Shown here piece after piece: positions 46,711-56,616 of a stretch of 64,000 nucleotides of DNA (position 1 is its first letter; every line of letters begins with the position of its first letter). The stretch is taken from contig JBHIVA010000003.1 in assembly GCA_042138015.1 (NCBI GenBank), positions 14,348 through 78,347 of the forward strand, in the 5' to 3' direction. The notes below the pieces were generated by a model that saw only the letters and a program-made list of their open reading frames with translations, did no database searches and had not been told where the DNA came from. Made by a program: the position numbers and the translations under genes. The DNA is from TH1177 sp042138015. Its GTDB lineage: Archaea > Thermoproteota > Nitrososphaeria > Nitrososphaerales > Nitrososphaeraceae.

Positions 46711-47973
46711 ATGTTGCACTGGAAAGAAACCCTTCCTGATTGGTACATTAAAGAGTATGGCTATCAACCTAACATCAATATAGGTACTTCAGGACATGTT
46801 GATCATGGAAAAACAACACTTATAGAAGCTATAACTGGAGTCTGGACCAGCGCTCATAGTGAGGAGCTTCGAAGAGGAATTACAATAAAAGTAGGTTATG
46901 CTGATGCGGCCTTTTATAAATGCGATGAGTGTTCATCCCCTGCATGTTATTCTACTACTCCTCAATGTAATAATTGTGGACGAGCCAGTCATCTACTTCG
47001 CGTGGCTAGTTTTGTAGATTCTCCAGGTCACGAGAGTTTGATGGCTAATATGTTATCTGGCGCAGGATTGATGGATGGTGCAATTTTAGTAGTTGCTGCT
47101 AACGAAACTGTTCCTAAACCTCAAACAAGAGAACATATGCTTGCTCTACAAGTTTTAGGTATTAAACAAATAGTAATTGTCCAAAATAAGGTTGATTTAA
47201 CTGAAAAAGATAAGGCTTTGGAAAATTACGATCAGATCAAAAATTTCGTTAACAACTCGGTAGCAGAAAATGCTCCTATCATACCTATTTCTGCACAGCA
47301 CAATCTCAATATAGATGTTTTAATTGAATCACTTGAAATTAATATCAAAACACCTCAGAGAAACAAGAACACATATCCAGTAATGCACGTTTTGAGATCT
47401 TTTGATATAAATAAACCAGGAATTCATATACACAAAATACATGGTGGAGCAATAGGAGGAGCATTGATACAAGGAGAATTCAACGTAGGTGATGAAATAG
47501 AAATTAGACCAGGAATATTAAACAATAAAGGTAAATATGAACCGATATTTTCAAAAATTTCTGGTCTTGGCACGGGGGCAGGGTTAGTAGAAAATGTCAA
47601 ACCTGGTGGTCTAGTATCTATTGGTACAACTTTGGATCCTTCTTTCGTAAAGAGTGATTCTCTGATAGGATCCGTTGTTGGAAAACCAGGAACACTTCCA
47701 GAAAATGTGTATTCTGTATCTGTAGAAACAAATCTCTTTGATACTGCGGTAGGAACACAAGAATTGGTCAAAGTTGATCCAATAAAAAAAGGAGAACCAC
47801 TTAGAGTCAATATTGGCACTTCAGCCACTATGGCCATGGTAATGAATTCTAAAGGTAATAAAATAGAAATCAATCTAAAAAAACCAATTTGTCTATTAGA
47901 GAATAGTCGTATTGCACTTAGCAGAAAAATTGGAGAAAGATGGCGATTAATAGGAGCGGGAGTTATAAAATAA
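46711..47973 (+). CDS. eif2g: Translation initiation factor aIF2, gamma subunit
   Basis: GTPase that delivers initiator Met-tRNA to the small subunit. Seen: G1 GHVDHGKTT (about residues 28-36), RGITIK switch, the zinc knuckle (CDECSSPACY, CNNCG, about 71-90), G3 DSPGHESLM, G4 NKVDL, and the two beta-barrel domains that follow. At 420 residues it is full length. ATG start. Confidence 0.96.
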   Translation: MLHWKETLPDWYIKEYGYQPNINIGTSGHVDHGKTTLIEAITGVWTSAHSEELRRGITIKVGYADAAFYKCDECSSPACYSTTPQCNNCGRASHLLRVASFVDSPGHESLMANMLSGAGLMDGAILVVAANETVPKPQTREHMLALQVLGIKQIVIVQNKVDLTEKDKALENYDQIKNFVNNSVAENAPIIPISAQHNLNIDVLIESLEINIKTPQRNKNTYPVMHVLRSFDINKPGIHIHKIHGGAIGGALIQGEFNVGDEIEIRPGILNNKGKYEPIFSKISGLGTGAGLVENVKPGGLVSIGTTLDPSFVKSDSLIGSVVGKPGTLPENVYSVSVETNLFDTAVGTQELVKVDPIKKGEPLRVNIGTSATMAMVMNSKGNKIEINLKKPICLLENSRIALSRKIGERWRLIGAGVIK

Positions 47974-47992
47974 TTATTAATCTTAATAAATA

Positions 47993-48175
47993 TTAAAATG
48001 GATTTTTATTAAAATCATTATTGAATTCAAAACCCATATTTAGGGCTCTATTCTTCATTACTTCTAAATATTCTTCGTAAGAGATTTGCGAAAGACAATT
48101 TGGGCAAGTGACAATTTTCATTTCATCATCCACTACCGCTTTATTCTCGCATTTATGACATTTTGCTTCCAACAA
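47993..48175 (-). CDS. Small zinc-binding protein, 60 aa
   Basis: A single zinc ribbon: Cys6-x-x-Cys9 and Cys24-x-x-Cys27 (CHKCENKA and CPNCLSQIS), then a short helix (YEEYLEVMKNRALNMG) and an Asn-rich end. Not assigned to a named family. It converges with aIF2-gamma, 19 bases away. Confidence 0.65.
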   Translation of the reverse strand: MLEAKCHKCENKAVVDDEMKIVTCPNCLSQISYEEYLEVMKNRALNMGFEFNNDFNKNPF

Positions 48176-48434
48176 TGATCAATAAATCTACTTAGTATCA
48201 TAAAAGTGTTAATTTATATTTCATGAACCTATTTTATTAATCTTTATTACTTTTTTAATTAAATCGCTTATTCAACTATTTTAACAAATCTTTTTTGAAA
48301 ATAGAATGACTTAATCTTGCATGAAATGCCCACTTGCTGAATAATGAACAGCAACACCATTAATGATTTTATACCCCAAATAATAAATGAGAAAATATTA
48401 TTCTAGGTTATAATACAGTTTTGCCTGATTAAGA

Positions 48435-49541
48435 TTATATCATTCCAGCTTCTTGAAGTTTTCGAGGTAGATAGACTTCCGCTAAATATTTAAATCCATG
48501 TTTAAAGAACGCATCCAATTCACATTTTTCTTTTTTCTTCAAAAATAAATCTAATTCTTTTTGCCATTGCGATTCCTGTAGCCATGGTTTTTTCTTCATA
48601 TCATTTGCTCTATTAATATCTTCTTGAGATGCTGATAATCTTGCAACTTCTGGTATGTTGTATTCATAAATATCTGAAAACATCATACCAAGTACTTTTA
48701 CATGGGGCGTTACTAGCCTATCACTATCATAACTCAAAGATTCGCTCCCTATTTTATATCTTAAAGCTATTCCTAAACCCCATGGATCAGCATCTGCAAA
48801 AACTACTACAGGTATTTTCCACTCATCACTTAGCTTTTTGACCATTATTCTAGTAGCCCTATCTGGTTCACCAGACCCTGTCATTAGAATAGCATTATAC
48901 TTTTGAATAAAACCAGATTTTCTAATATTATTAAGAACAGTATCTTTTTCTACAACCATTACAAAGTCAGCCTTTACATCGGTTATTTCAACATCAAGAG
49001 TATTAGTTGGTATTAATTGTGATGTCGCTCTACTTCCTAAATTACAATCGATTGTATCTCCACCTACTCGAAGCGTTATAGGACCTGATATCATTCCTTT
49101 TGGTTTAGATGTCACAGAAAACTCTTCTCTAGGAGTTCCAGTAATTAATTCAATTGCCTTTATTGCATCATCTGAATCATCCTGTCCTTTCCAAAATTTT
49201 TCTTTATTTTTATCATCGCCTACTGAACTCAAAGTAGCATAATACATTCCTCTTATAGTACTTTCCATTTCTTCATCCAGAAGTTTTCTTACTGCATTAG
49301 CCATAACGAGGTATTGCGCAAACGTTGGTATCTTTTTAGTACTATTGGGACTTACAACTACTTTTTTTTCCCCAATAGTAAGCATTCTCTTTTTTTCAGA
49401 CCATACAGTATTATCATATCCAATTTTTGCAATTTCTAACTCTGGTATTTTTTTTTGGATTAGAATTTCATCAGAAACCCCCTTCATTATAGCTCGAATT
49501 TTTTTTATTATTTCTTTGTGTTTATTATTTACTTGTGGCAT
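48435..49541 (-). CDS. top6A: DNA topoisomerase VI subunit A (Spo11-like)
   Basis: Cleaves DNA through an active-site tyrosine and, with subunit B, relaxes and decatenates DNA. Seen: RGMYYAT (Tyr pair at 100-101, one being catalytic), a winged-helix region before it, and the Toprim metal site VVFADADPWGLGIAL (DxD). At 368 residues it is normal. top6B ends four bases upstream. Confidence 0.95.
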   Translation of the reverse strand: MPQVNNKHKEIIKKIRAIMKGVSDEILIQKKIPELEIAKIGYDNTVWSEKKRMLTIGEKKVVVSPNSTKKIPTFAQYLVMANAVRKLLDEEMESTIRGMYYATLSSVGDDKNKEKFWKGQDDSDDAIKAIELITGTPREEFSVTSKPKGMISGPITLRVGGDTIDCNLGSRATSQLIPTNTLDVEITDVKADFVMVVEKDTVLNNIRKSGFIQKYNAILMTGSGEPDRATRIMVKKLSDEWKIPVVVFADADPWGLGIALRYKIGSESLSYDSDRLVTPHVKVLGMMFSDIYEYNIPEVARLSASQEDINRANDMKKKPWLQESQWQKELDLFLKKKEKCELDAFFKHGFKYLAEVYLPRKLQEAGMI

Positions 49542-49545
49542 ATTT

Positions 49546-51498
49546 TCACCTCATACTAAAATCATAGAGTGTAGTTTTTTCGAATTTTTTTCTTTTTGAT
49601 ATTTTCTTCACTTTTATATCCTTTTTTTCCTTTTCTTCTTCGAGAGTATCTAACTCATGTTCATAAATTATCTCATTTTTCTTTGTGTCTTTGAAAATAT
49701 TTTTTCCAGTTTTATTGTCGTCTTCCTTTGAATTAAAATTTTTATTTTCTTTAAAAATTATCTCTTTCTTAACATGCTTCTCTGCAACATAATTGAATGC
49801 TTTATTTAGTTTTTCTATATCTACACTAATTGTTTCAGATATCGCTTCAGTTATCAGAGGGATATAGAATTTATAAAGACGTAATCGATTTTCAGCTTCT
49901 TTTATTTTCAAATCTTTACGTATCTGAGCACTAACTTTTCTATACAAGTCAGAGAGACAGAATTTCATATATTTCTTCATATCGCCCTCTGAAGCAATAC
50001 TCTCTTTGCCTGCACTTTTATAAGGAATTTTTGTTGAGCAAATATGGAAAAATATGTGAATGGGCAAGAATTCAGCAACCCTGTCAGATCTTATATTATT
50101 TTGACCTTGGGAAAATTTCTCTCTCGCATCTTTTTTAGTAATTCCCATTTTATTAATATTTACTTCAGATACTACTTCTCGAGCTACATCTGACCCTTCG
50201 TCATATAAGAGTGGTATTTTGTTCGCGAATCTATACAATTTAAATGAAGATATATCTCCACCATAAGCTATTCCGCATTCAATAATGGTTGGTCTGTTAT
50301 TAATTACAGTTGAACGAGATGAATACGATGTTAGAGCCGGCTTTAGAATCTTTAGGTTCATATTTTGATCATTATATTCATTTTTACCTGAATTCTGTTC
50401 TTTATTATTTACAATAGTATATTCGGACATCATACCTGCTGTTAAAATTTGTTCTCCAATTGGACTTAAATGGTCTGTGTTAGGTGATTGAAATTTCGTA
50501 TGTTTACATATATTAACTATCTTGATCAGTTCCTGCTCCGAATACTGATCAGCGGGTTTATTTTTTATTCCAGTACTAACTATAATTTCCTTGGCTTTTT
50601 CACTTGAAAGTTTTTGAAATGAATTTGATAAAACACCTTGGATTGTTGTCTTTTGATTTTTGAAATTTAATATCGCTTTTTTCAATGTTTGTAAATCCAT
50701 ATCTGCAGGATGAGGAAGGACTTCCTTAGCAGGTTCTGGCATTCTATCTGTTCTTCTTTTAAAAGTTATCTTCCCTTCATCATTTTCAAAGGTTATGTTG
50801 GCATATGGATTTACAATACTAGATTGAGTAACGTAATCATATATTTTGCTTTTAGTAATGGGAGATAGTCGTGCTCTTAAGGTTGTATAAATCTTAAAAC
50901 CATGACTAGTCTTTAATAAAGAGTCAGAATCGGCCATTATTTTTTTCTCTAAAACAATGGGTTTATTTGTTGATATATCCGTTCTAAGCTCATGATAATA
51001 TTCTATTTTTTCTTCAAAGTCTTTTGACCATACCTTGATAGGTGTATCTGTATCTTTTGTAGAAAAGGCGGCAATCATTTTTAGCCCCACACCGAACAAT
51101 CCTCTCTGTTGTTTTTCCACATATTTTCCTGAAGTCAAGAAAGAACAAACTGCTACCGGCACCTTTTCTGCTGGTATTCCTACTCCATTATCGGTACATG
51201 AAATGGACCATAAATCGTTGGTTTGGTCACTATGTTTCATCTCTATTAAAATCTCAGGTAGTATATGATTTGCTTCGCACGAGTCCAGAGAATTTTCTAT
51301 CAATTCTCTGATCGCCATATAGAGAATACGTTCTCCGGTAAAGCCTGCTAAAGCAGAATTATCGACGAAAAACTCTGATTCAGCTTTTTTATTATACTTT
51401 ATCTTTATTTTCTTATTATCTAAATTATTATTAGAAACACTATAGTTTTTCTTTCCTTTTTCCTGATATTTTACTTCTAATGTAGGGCTAGATTTCAA
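49546..51498 (-). CDS. top6B: DNA topoisomerase VI subunit B (GHKL ATPase)
   Basis: ATP-gate subunit of Topo VI. Seen: ELIENSLDSCEA (about residues 66-77), CTDNGVGIP, and the lid GLFGVGLKMIAAFS, all GHKL motifs; then the H2TH and transducer regions with the switch Lys in the second half. The C-terminal 100 residues are Lys/Glu/Asn-rich and look disordered. At 650 residues it is longer than usual because of this tail. Preceded by two small genes on the same strand. Confidence 0.95.
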   Translation of the reverse strand: MKSSPTLEVKYQEKGKKNYSVSNNNLDNKKIKIKYNKKAESEFFVDNSALAGFTGERILYMAIRELIENSLDSCEANHILPEILIEMKHSDQTNDLWSISCTDNGVGIPAEKVPVAVCSFLTSGKYVEKQQRGLFGVGLKMIAAFSTKDTDTPIKVWSKDFEEKIEYYHELRTDISTNKPIVLEKKIMADSDSLLKTSHGFKIYTTLRARLSPITKSKIYDYVTQSSIVNPYANITFENDEGKITFKRRTDRMPEPAKEVLPHPADMDLQTLKKAILNFKNQKTTIQGVLSNSFQKLSSEKAKEIIVSTGIKNKPADQYSEQELIKIVNICKHTKFQSPNTDHLSPIGEQILTAGMMSEYTIVNNKEQNSGKNEYNDQNMNLKILKPALTSYSSRSTVINNRPTIIECGIAYGGDISSFKLYRFANKIPLLYDEGSDVAREVVSEVNINKMGITKKDAREKFSQGQNNIRSDRVAEFLPIHIFFHICSTKIPYKSAGKESIASEGDMKKYMKFCLSDLYRKVSAQIRKDLKIKEAENRLRLYKFYIPLITEAISETISVDIEKLNKAFNYVAEKHVKKEIIFKENKNFNSKEDDNKTGKNIFKDTKKNEIIYEHELDTLEEEKEKKDIKVKKISKRKKFEKTTLYDFSMR

Positions 51499-51566
51499 TA
51501 GATAAATCCTTTATTTAATCACTCAATTTATCTTTTGGGGTTTGCATGGTTACTTACAGCGTGATT

Positions 51567-51734
51567 TTAAAATTGTGAGCCATATGGAGTAGTAGCATTT
51601 TTCAGTTCTTTTAAACTCTCAAATTTTACTTCAATTAAATATCTCTTATTGTTCTTTTCGAAAACCATAAAGTCAGATCCTATACCAACTAATACCGATC
51701 CTATTAATTTTTTATTATTCATTGCCAATTTCAT
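51567..51734 (-). CDS. Small uncharacterised protein, 55 aa
   Basis: Frame MKLAMNNKKLIGSVLVGIGSDF to TPYGSQF. It starts two bases after the stop of the 130-aa gene upstream and ends 68 bases before top6B, so it fits an operon position. The look is a small beta hairpin protein (MVFEKNNKRYLIEVKFESL). Function unknown. Confidence 0.55.
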   Translation of the reverse strand: MKLAMNNKKLIGSVLVGIGSDFMVFEKNNKRYLIEVKFESLKELKNATTPYGSQF

Positions 51735-51736
51735 TT

Positions 51737-52129
51737 TTAAAGATCTTGGTGTTCTTTGTAACTTTCGACTATTTTTTCGTAATCCTCTATCAACATTGGA
51801 TCAACAATTCCTTGAACTACGTATTCCTTTCCATCTGATAATTTTATATCCATAGCTACAGCACTATATGGAATCTCGAATTTATTAATTATGTATTGAT
51901 CTACTGTATCAAATATTTTTTTTGTCTCTTCTAATCTACATTCAAATCCTATTATCTGAGAGATTTTTCTATTGCCTGAACCCCCTCCTCTTCCTCCAGC
52001 TGAGCCTCTGGATTCTTCGACTACTAACAAAAAAACTTTATTTTCTAAGTACTCCGACAGATTTATTTCGTTATGGGATACTATAATTTTTCTCTCAGGA
52101 AGTAATAACAGCTTCTCAAATTCGTTCAT
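51737..52129 (-). CDS. Uncharacterised protein with a Gly/Arg-rich loop, 130 aa
   Basis: Not recognised. Two alpha/beta parts flank a loop SAGGRGGGSGNRKI (about residues 42-55), a Gly/Arg stretch that may contact nucleic acid or phosphate. It heads the run 130-aa, 55-aa, top6B, top6A. Whether it works with topoisomerase VI is only suggested by position. Confidence 0.65.
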   Translation of the reverse strand: MNEFEKLLLLPERKIIVSHNEINLSEYLENKVFLLVVEESRGSAGGRGGGSGNRKISQIIGFECRLEETKKIFDTVDQYIINKFEIPYSAVAMDIKLSDGKEYVVQGIVDPMLIEDYEKIVESYKEHQDL

Positions 52130-52202
52130 TAGAGGATTATACTTGCTAAATACTATTAAAAATATTGTACTATGGAAAAAGAAAAATTAGACTATAAAAA
52201 AT

Positions 52203-54992
52203 CTATCTCTCTTTAATCATTATTTTATTAATCCTTGCTTTTTCTGGATCTATTGGTTGGTCGTTTTGATTAGTATTTTCAGATACAATCTTATCTACAA
52301 TATCTAATCCATCAATTACTCTTCCAAAAACGGTATATTGATTGTCTAAAAATTGTGAGTCTCTAGTAACGATAAAAAATTGCGAGCCAGCGCTATTAGG
52401 ATCTGATGTTCTAGCCATTGATACTATCCCTTTCTTATGTGGTATGTCATTGAATTCTGCATTTAGAGTAAAGTTAGGACCTCCAGTACCCCATTTTTCT
52501 TTTTCATATTCGCTATTCTTTGTATTAGGATCCCCTCCTTGTATTACAAAATCTTTCACAATTCTGTGAAAAATTGTACCATCGTAGAAACCACTAGTTG
52601 ATAAATTTATAAAGTTCTCAACATGTCTCGGTGCTGCATTGGGAAAGAATTCGAGAGTTATGTTTCCTTGAGTAGTTTCAAGTACCGCAATTTCTGTTGA
52701 TGGTGTCATATCTGTTTTTATCATCGTCTCAGGTTTTTCTTCCACAATATTTGATTCTTTGTCTTGAATTTCTTTTGTAAGGTTATTTTTTTGTTCCAAG
52801 AGCAGCGGTTGAGGGTTATAACTTTTATTAACTTCGTATATTAAAACGCCAAAGACAATATCATCTTGGTTATTCTTAAAACTGGGTGAAGAATAAACTA
52901 GTTTCAGTGGCTGTTCTTTTGTTCCGTTATTTGGAAATTTGATGTCCTGGACATTAATAGCAATAGTTCCAGATGAATATTCTGGTTGTAAGTTTGCTAA
53001 CATTCCATTATTAACTGAAGCATATGAAATTGGGTTATAAGGAATCAATTTACCCAATAATGTATTATTCCAAAAATTAGGATTAGGAGTAAACCCATCA
53101 TCTTGAACATAATCCATCTCATTAAATCCTCCTATTCGCATAAACCATTGTTTTTTGCTTTCATCTCCTCCACTTCCGAGCGTATAGAATGAGTTACCAT
53201 CTGGCCCTTGATGCCTGTCAGCGACTATATATACCAGTATATAATCTGCATTTAAGTCTTGACTAATTTTTATCCCAGTTTCTGGTTCGCTCATAAACAT
53301 TTTAGCAATAGTTTGAATTCTCGTTTGGTTTATTGTAGCATTATCTGCCAATGTTGTCCTGTTTCCTAAGGTTGTAATCCAATAACCATAATCCCACCAT
53401 GAAGCTATTACTGAATCCTTGGGAGTATTATTTTCTATCCAGTCGACAGCATCAATCCAATCATCAACCTGCATTCTGAAACCTGTTGCACCATTTGCAA
53501 TCGAAGGAGGAATATCTGCAGAGCTTAACCAATTAAAATTCTTAGGATATATTATACCTTGATTATCTATCAATGGTAAAGATATTAAAAATATAATTAC
53601 TATTACATAAGAGATTTTTACAAGGGATTTTACCTGGGGTAAAATTTTTCCACGTTTAATATTCTTTTGAAATTCTTTCTCACTTAATTTCCCATGACTT
53701 TCTATTTTATTTTGAAGTATGCTTTTGGTTATTTCGTAAAATCCTATCGAGGCTAGAATTGCTATTGAGATAGACGAAAAAACCATTAATCTAGCGAAAG
53801 TAGCACTTACATACAAACCTGTTATTCCAATTATCAAAGCGAATAATGACATGTCAGTTCTTTTTGAAAATGCCACGAAGGCTCCAAACCCTGCGAATAT
53901 CAACAGAACAGAATAATCAGTAAAATAGTCTACTATCGTAGGCGTGGAGTGTTCAGCTACTGATTCCACCAAAGGGTTTTGAGACGATAAGAATGGGTTT
54001 ACTGCATTCAAATATCTAAAAGATGATGGTTGATATGCCCCAGCTGCTACTAACATTCCTGCAACTAAAATGAATATTGTTAAACTGATAAGTAAATTAC
54101 GAATAACTTTACGTTCCTTACTTTTGATCCTAACTAAGTTTCCTATGACTGAAAATAATGCTCCAACCATCAGTGCTATTCCTGGTAGTCCTATAACAAA
54201 GGATATTCCTGGTCTGGGAAATGCGCCTGCGGTTATTAATGTAACCAAAGTAAAAATAACTACTGCATATATTATCTTCTTTGAATCGTTTCTGATAAAA
54301 GGTAATACGAAAAAAAAGATTGCTAAGGGAATGCTGAAGTATTGAATCCCACCCCAAGAAGCATTTGCTAATCCTAAGATTAACCCTGCTCCTATTACCT
54401 TGATAATAGTGACTCTTAAATTATTGTCTTTAATTGCTGAAAGAAAAAGATAGATTGATAATGTCCCAAAAAACAATCCCAACGGTTCTGATTTAAACCA
54501 TCCCAAATTCCCTCTTTGTATTATTGCAGGCATAAATGCAAATACAAGACTAGCAAACAATCCCGCAGTAGTGCTGCTGATAGTTCTCACTAACGCAAAT
54601 ATAATGATTACAGTAAGAGAACCTATCACAACTGGAAACATTATTAGAAAATCAAGCAATGGAGTCCCAAAACCGAATATCTTATAAAGGACAGCAGCGG
54701 TCATATGAAGTCCTACTTGAGAAGATTTTGGCACATCTCTTCCTTCTGGATACCACGACATGTCATCATGCCATTGTAAATATTCTACAAAACCATTATC
54801 TATTATGTATTTTGTTGCCCTGTAATCGAAATAAGGATCAAATTCATTTAAAACGAATCCATACTTAATCGGATAAGATCTGATAATAAATGCGGTAGAA
54901 AATGCTATAATCAAGACAGCAATCACAAGTAAGTGTTTGACCTGAAAATTAAAAGACCTAGTACTGAATAAAACTTTGTTTCCTTGCAGCAT
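52203..54992 (-). CDS. aglB: Oligosaccharyltransferase STT3/AglB fused to a cyclophilin domain
   Basis: Transfers lipid-linked glycans to Asn in extracellular proteins. Seen: the first catalytic acidic loop NEFDPYFDY (residues 49-57), about a dozen membrane segments to about residue 480, and the WWDYG sequon-binding motif near 530. From about residue 765 a complete cyclophilin-type peptidyl-prolyl isomerase follows: FHRIVKDFVIQGGDP, SMARTSDPNSAGSQFFI and FGRVIDGLDIVDKI. A Gln/Lys/Glu-rich linker joins the parts. At 929 residues a single frame spans both, so glycosylation and proline isomerisation are physically coupled outside the membrane. Confidence 0.93.
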   Translation of the reverse strand: MLQGNKVLFSTRSFNFQVKHLLVIAVLIIAFSTAFIIRSYPIKYGFVLNEFDPYFDYRATKYIIDNGFVEYLQWHDDMSWYPEGRDVPKSSQVGLHMTAAVLYKIFGFGTPLLDFLIMFPVVIGSLTVIIIFALVRTISSTTAGLFASLVFAFMPAIIQRGNLGWFKSEPLGLFFGTLSIYLFLSAIKDNNLRVTIIKVIGAGLILGLANASWGGIQYFSIPLAIFFFVLPFIRNDSKKIIYAVVIFTLVTLITAGAFPRPGISFVIGLPGIALMVGALFSVIGNLVRIKSKERKVIRNLLISLTIFILVAGMLVAAGAYQPSSFRYLNAVNPFLSSQNPLVESVAEHSTPTIVDYFTDYSVLLIFAGFGAFVAFSKRTDMSLFALIIGITGLYVSATFARLMVFSSISIAILASIGFYEITKSILQNKIESHGKLSEKEFQKNIKRGKILPQVKSLVKISYVIVIIFLISLPLIDNQGIIYPKNFNWLSSADIPPSIANGATGFRMQVDDWIDAVDWIENNTPKDSVIASWWDYGYWITTLGNRTTLADNATINQTRIQTIAKMFMSEPETGIKISQDLNADYILVYIVADRHQGPDGNSFYTLGSGGDESKKQWFMRIGGFNEMDYVQDDGFTPNPNFWNNTLLGKLIPYNPISYASVNNGMLANLQPEYSSGTIAINVQDIKFPNNGTKEQPLKLVYSSPSFKNNQDDIVFGVLIYEVNKSYNPQPLLLEQKNNLTKEIQDKESNIVEEKPETMIKTDMTPSTEIAVLETTQGNITLEFFPNAAPRHVENFINLSTSGFYDGTIFHRIVKDFVIQGGDPNTKNSEYEKEKWGTGGPNFTLNAEFNDIPHKKGIVSMARTSDPNSAGSQFFIVTRDSQFLDNQYTVFGRVIDGLDIVDKIVSENTNQNDQPIDPEKARINKIMIKER

Positions 54993-55583
54993 TGTATTTA
55001 CTTACTATTTTTAACCTCCTTTTTAAGTTAATGTATGGATAATTCAAAAAAGGATCACTGGTATAGTCAACTGCATAAAAATTTCGATCAAGGAAATATC
55101 CTACTCCACAAAATTAATTGACAAAAATTTATTCCAATATATATTTCGATACATAATTCTAATTGATAAAATTCAATTTTTTATCTGGTGAATTACCTTT
55201 AGTATTAAAGACTCTTCGTATTATAGAGAAAAAAATTGGAGTGTATAATATAAAGCTAAACATAAATGAGAAAATAAAATAATCAAACTTGTATTCTACA
55301 AATTAAAAATTGAAAAAACAACATAATGAATATTTAGTATATAAATATACAGCGAAATGATAGTTTAGAATATCGTTCAGTCGTATTTTCTATAATGAAA
55401 GAAATACTCATTATAAAAAGGATTGATTCTATTTTTTTAGAAATGTTTAAGTAAAATAGTGAAGAATTTATAAGCGAGTCATATATGTCTAATATAGTAT
55501 TTTACTTATTATGCCATGAATTAATTCGTCGAAATTAAGTTCAAATACTCCATTCGGATTAACAAAATTATCAATTATTCTAT
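54993..55583. other. Intergenic region of about 590 bases, no gene seen
   Basis: AT-rich, no sizeable frame. A 28-codon frame near 55035-55121 (plus) has a reasonable composition but no further support. It lies upstream of the STT3 gene on its strand and so should contain its promoter. Confidence 0.45.
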
Positions 55584-56519
55584 TCATAACGCAGCATAGA
55601 TGAATGGGAGTAAGGTAGTAATTTCACCATGAACTGTTACTTGTTTTGCATTCGTATTTACCTTATTCCAGGATATTGCTTCCCTTATTTCAGCTCCGCT
55701 CAAACTTCCGTCCCACTCATTTGCTGTTGTAATGTAGACAGCATAGTTCAGACCATCCCTGTATTGATTCCACCACAACGTGTGATGTTTAGATATTCCT
55801 CCCCCTAGCATTAATGCCCCTGTTTTTTTCGCATCAAAAACTAAATCTGAAATTCTTGACTCATCTTTCAATAAATTAAGAACTAAGTCTTTATGATTTT
55901 GATAAAAGAGCCAAATTTGGCTCCCAACTGCTCCATCAACCAATCCAGGAACTATCACAGGAATTTTATTTTTGTGAGCCCAGTATAAAATAGAACTATC
56001 ATCTAATTTACTTCCAATGTAATCGATAATCTCATATCCAGAAAATTCATGACGATTTTTATAATATTCTAAAAGAATATTTTGAATTTTCTTTTCTATT
56101 GCTTCACCGTAATTTTTTGCAGGGATGAATACGTTTCCCAACCTATGAATATTCTTTTTTTTTAAATAGTAATCATTTGAATGCAAGTCTCCAGCATAAT
56201 ATTTTCCAAATGTTCTTGCTATGTCATGATCTAATGCACCGCATGTTGTTATTATGCAATCGAACATATTTCTTTTCACCATTTCTTTTAATATTCCTCT
56301 CGCTCCTGTAGAAACAATTGCTCCTACAAAGGATAAAAATCGTGTACACTGTTTATCGTTTATTATTTTTTGTAAGATATTTATTCCCTTTACTAGATTA
56401 GTTGATTCAAATCCACCAGAACGTGACATCTGTTTAATTATTTCTCTAAAATCACTTTTTTTTATGTCATAATCTAATACATCATAGTTTGTTATATTTT
56501 TATCAATATTATCCGTCAT
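55584..56519 (-). CDS. dys: Deoxyhypusine synthase homologue 1
   Basis: DHS family, which puts an aminobutyl group on a Lys of aIF5A using spermidine and NAD. Seen: SFVGAIVSTGARG and GGGISKHHT (Lys244, His245, His246), NEWDGSLSGAE and SWNK with the catalytic Lys286. The His pair and Lys are those expected of a true DHS. At the position of human Asp316 there is Leu, so amine binding may differ. Divergent from the second homologue, with about 100 bases between. Confidence 0.88.
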   Translation of the reverse strand: MTDNIDKNITNYDVLDYDIKKSDFREIIKQMSRSGGFESTNLVKGINILQKIINDKQCTRFLSFVGAIVSTGARGILKEMVKRNMFDCIITTCGALDHDIARTFGKYYAGDLHSNDYYLKKKNIHRLGNVFIPAKNYGEAIEKKIQNILLEYYKNRHEFSGYEIIDYIGSKLDDSSILYWAHKNKIPVIVPGLVDGAVGSQIWLFYQNHKDLVLNLLKDESRISDLVFDAKKTGALMLGGGISKHHTLWWNQYRDGLNYAVYITTANEWDGSLSGAEIREAISWNKVNTNAKQVTVHGEITTLLPFIYAAL

Positions 56520-56616
56520 TAGAAATATTTGGGAGTATAACTATAAAATATATATTCTTTACAATAAATTAATAATTTATCGAATTTTATAAATTGTAGT
56601 TTTTTCATGAATTACT

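Noticed and set aside
47424..47873. A 149-codon minus-strand frame
   Set aside because: It lies wholly inside aIF2-gamma and is a shadow of that conserved gene.
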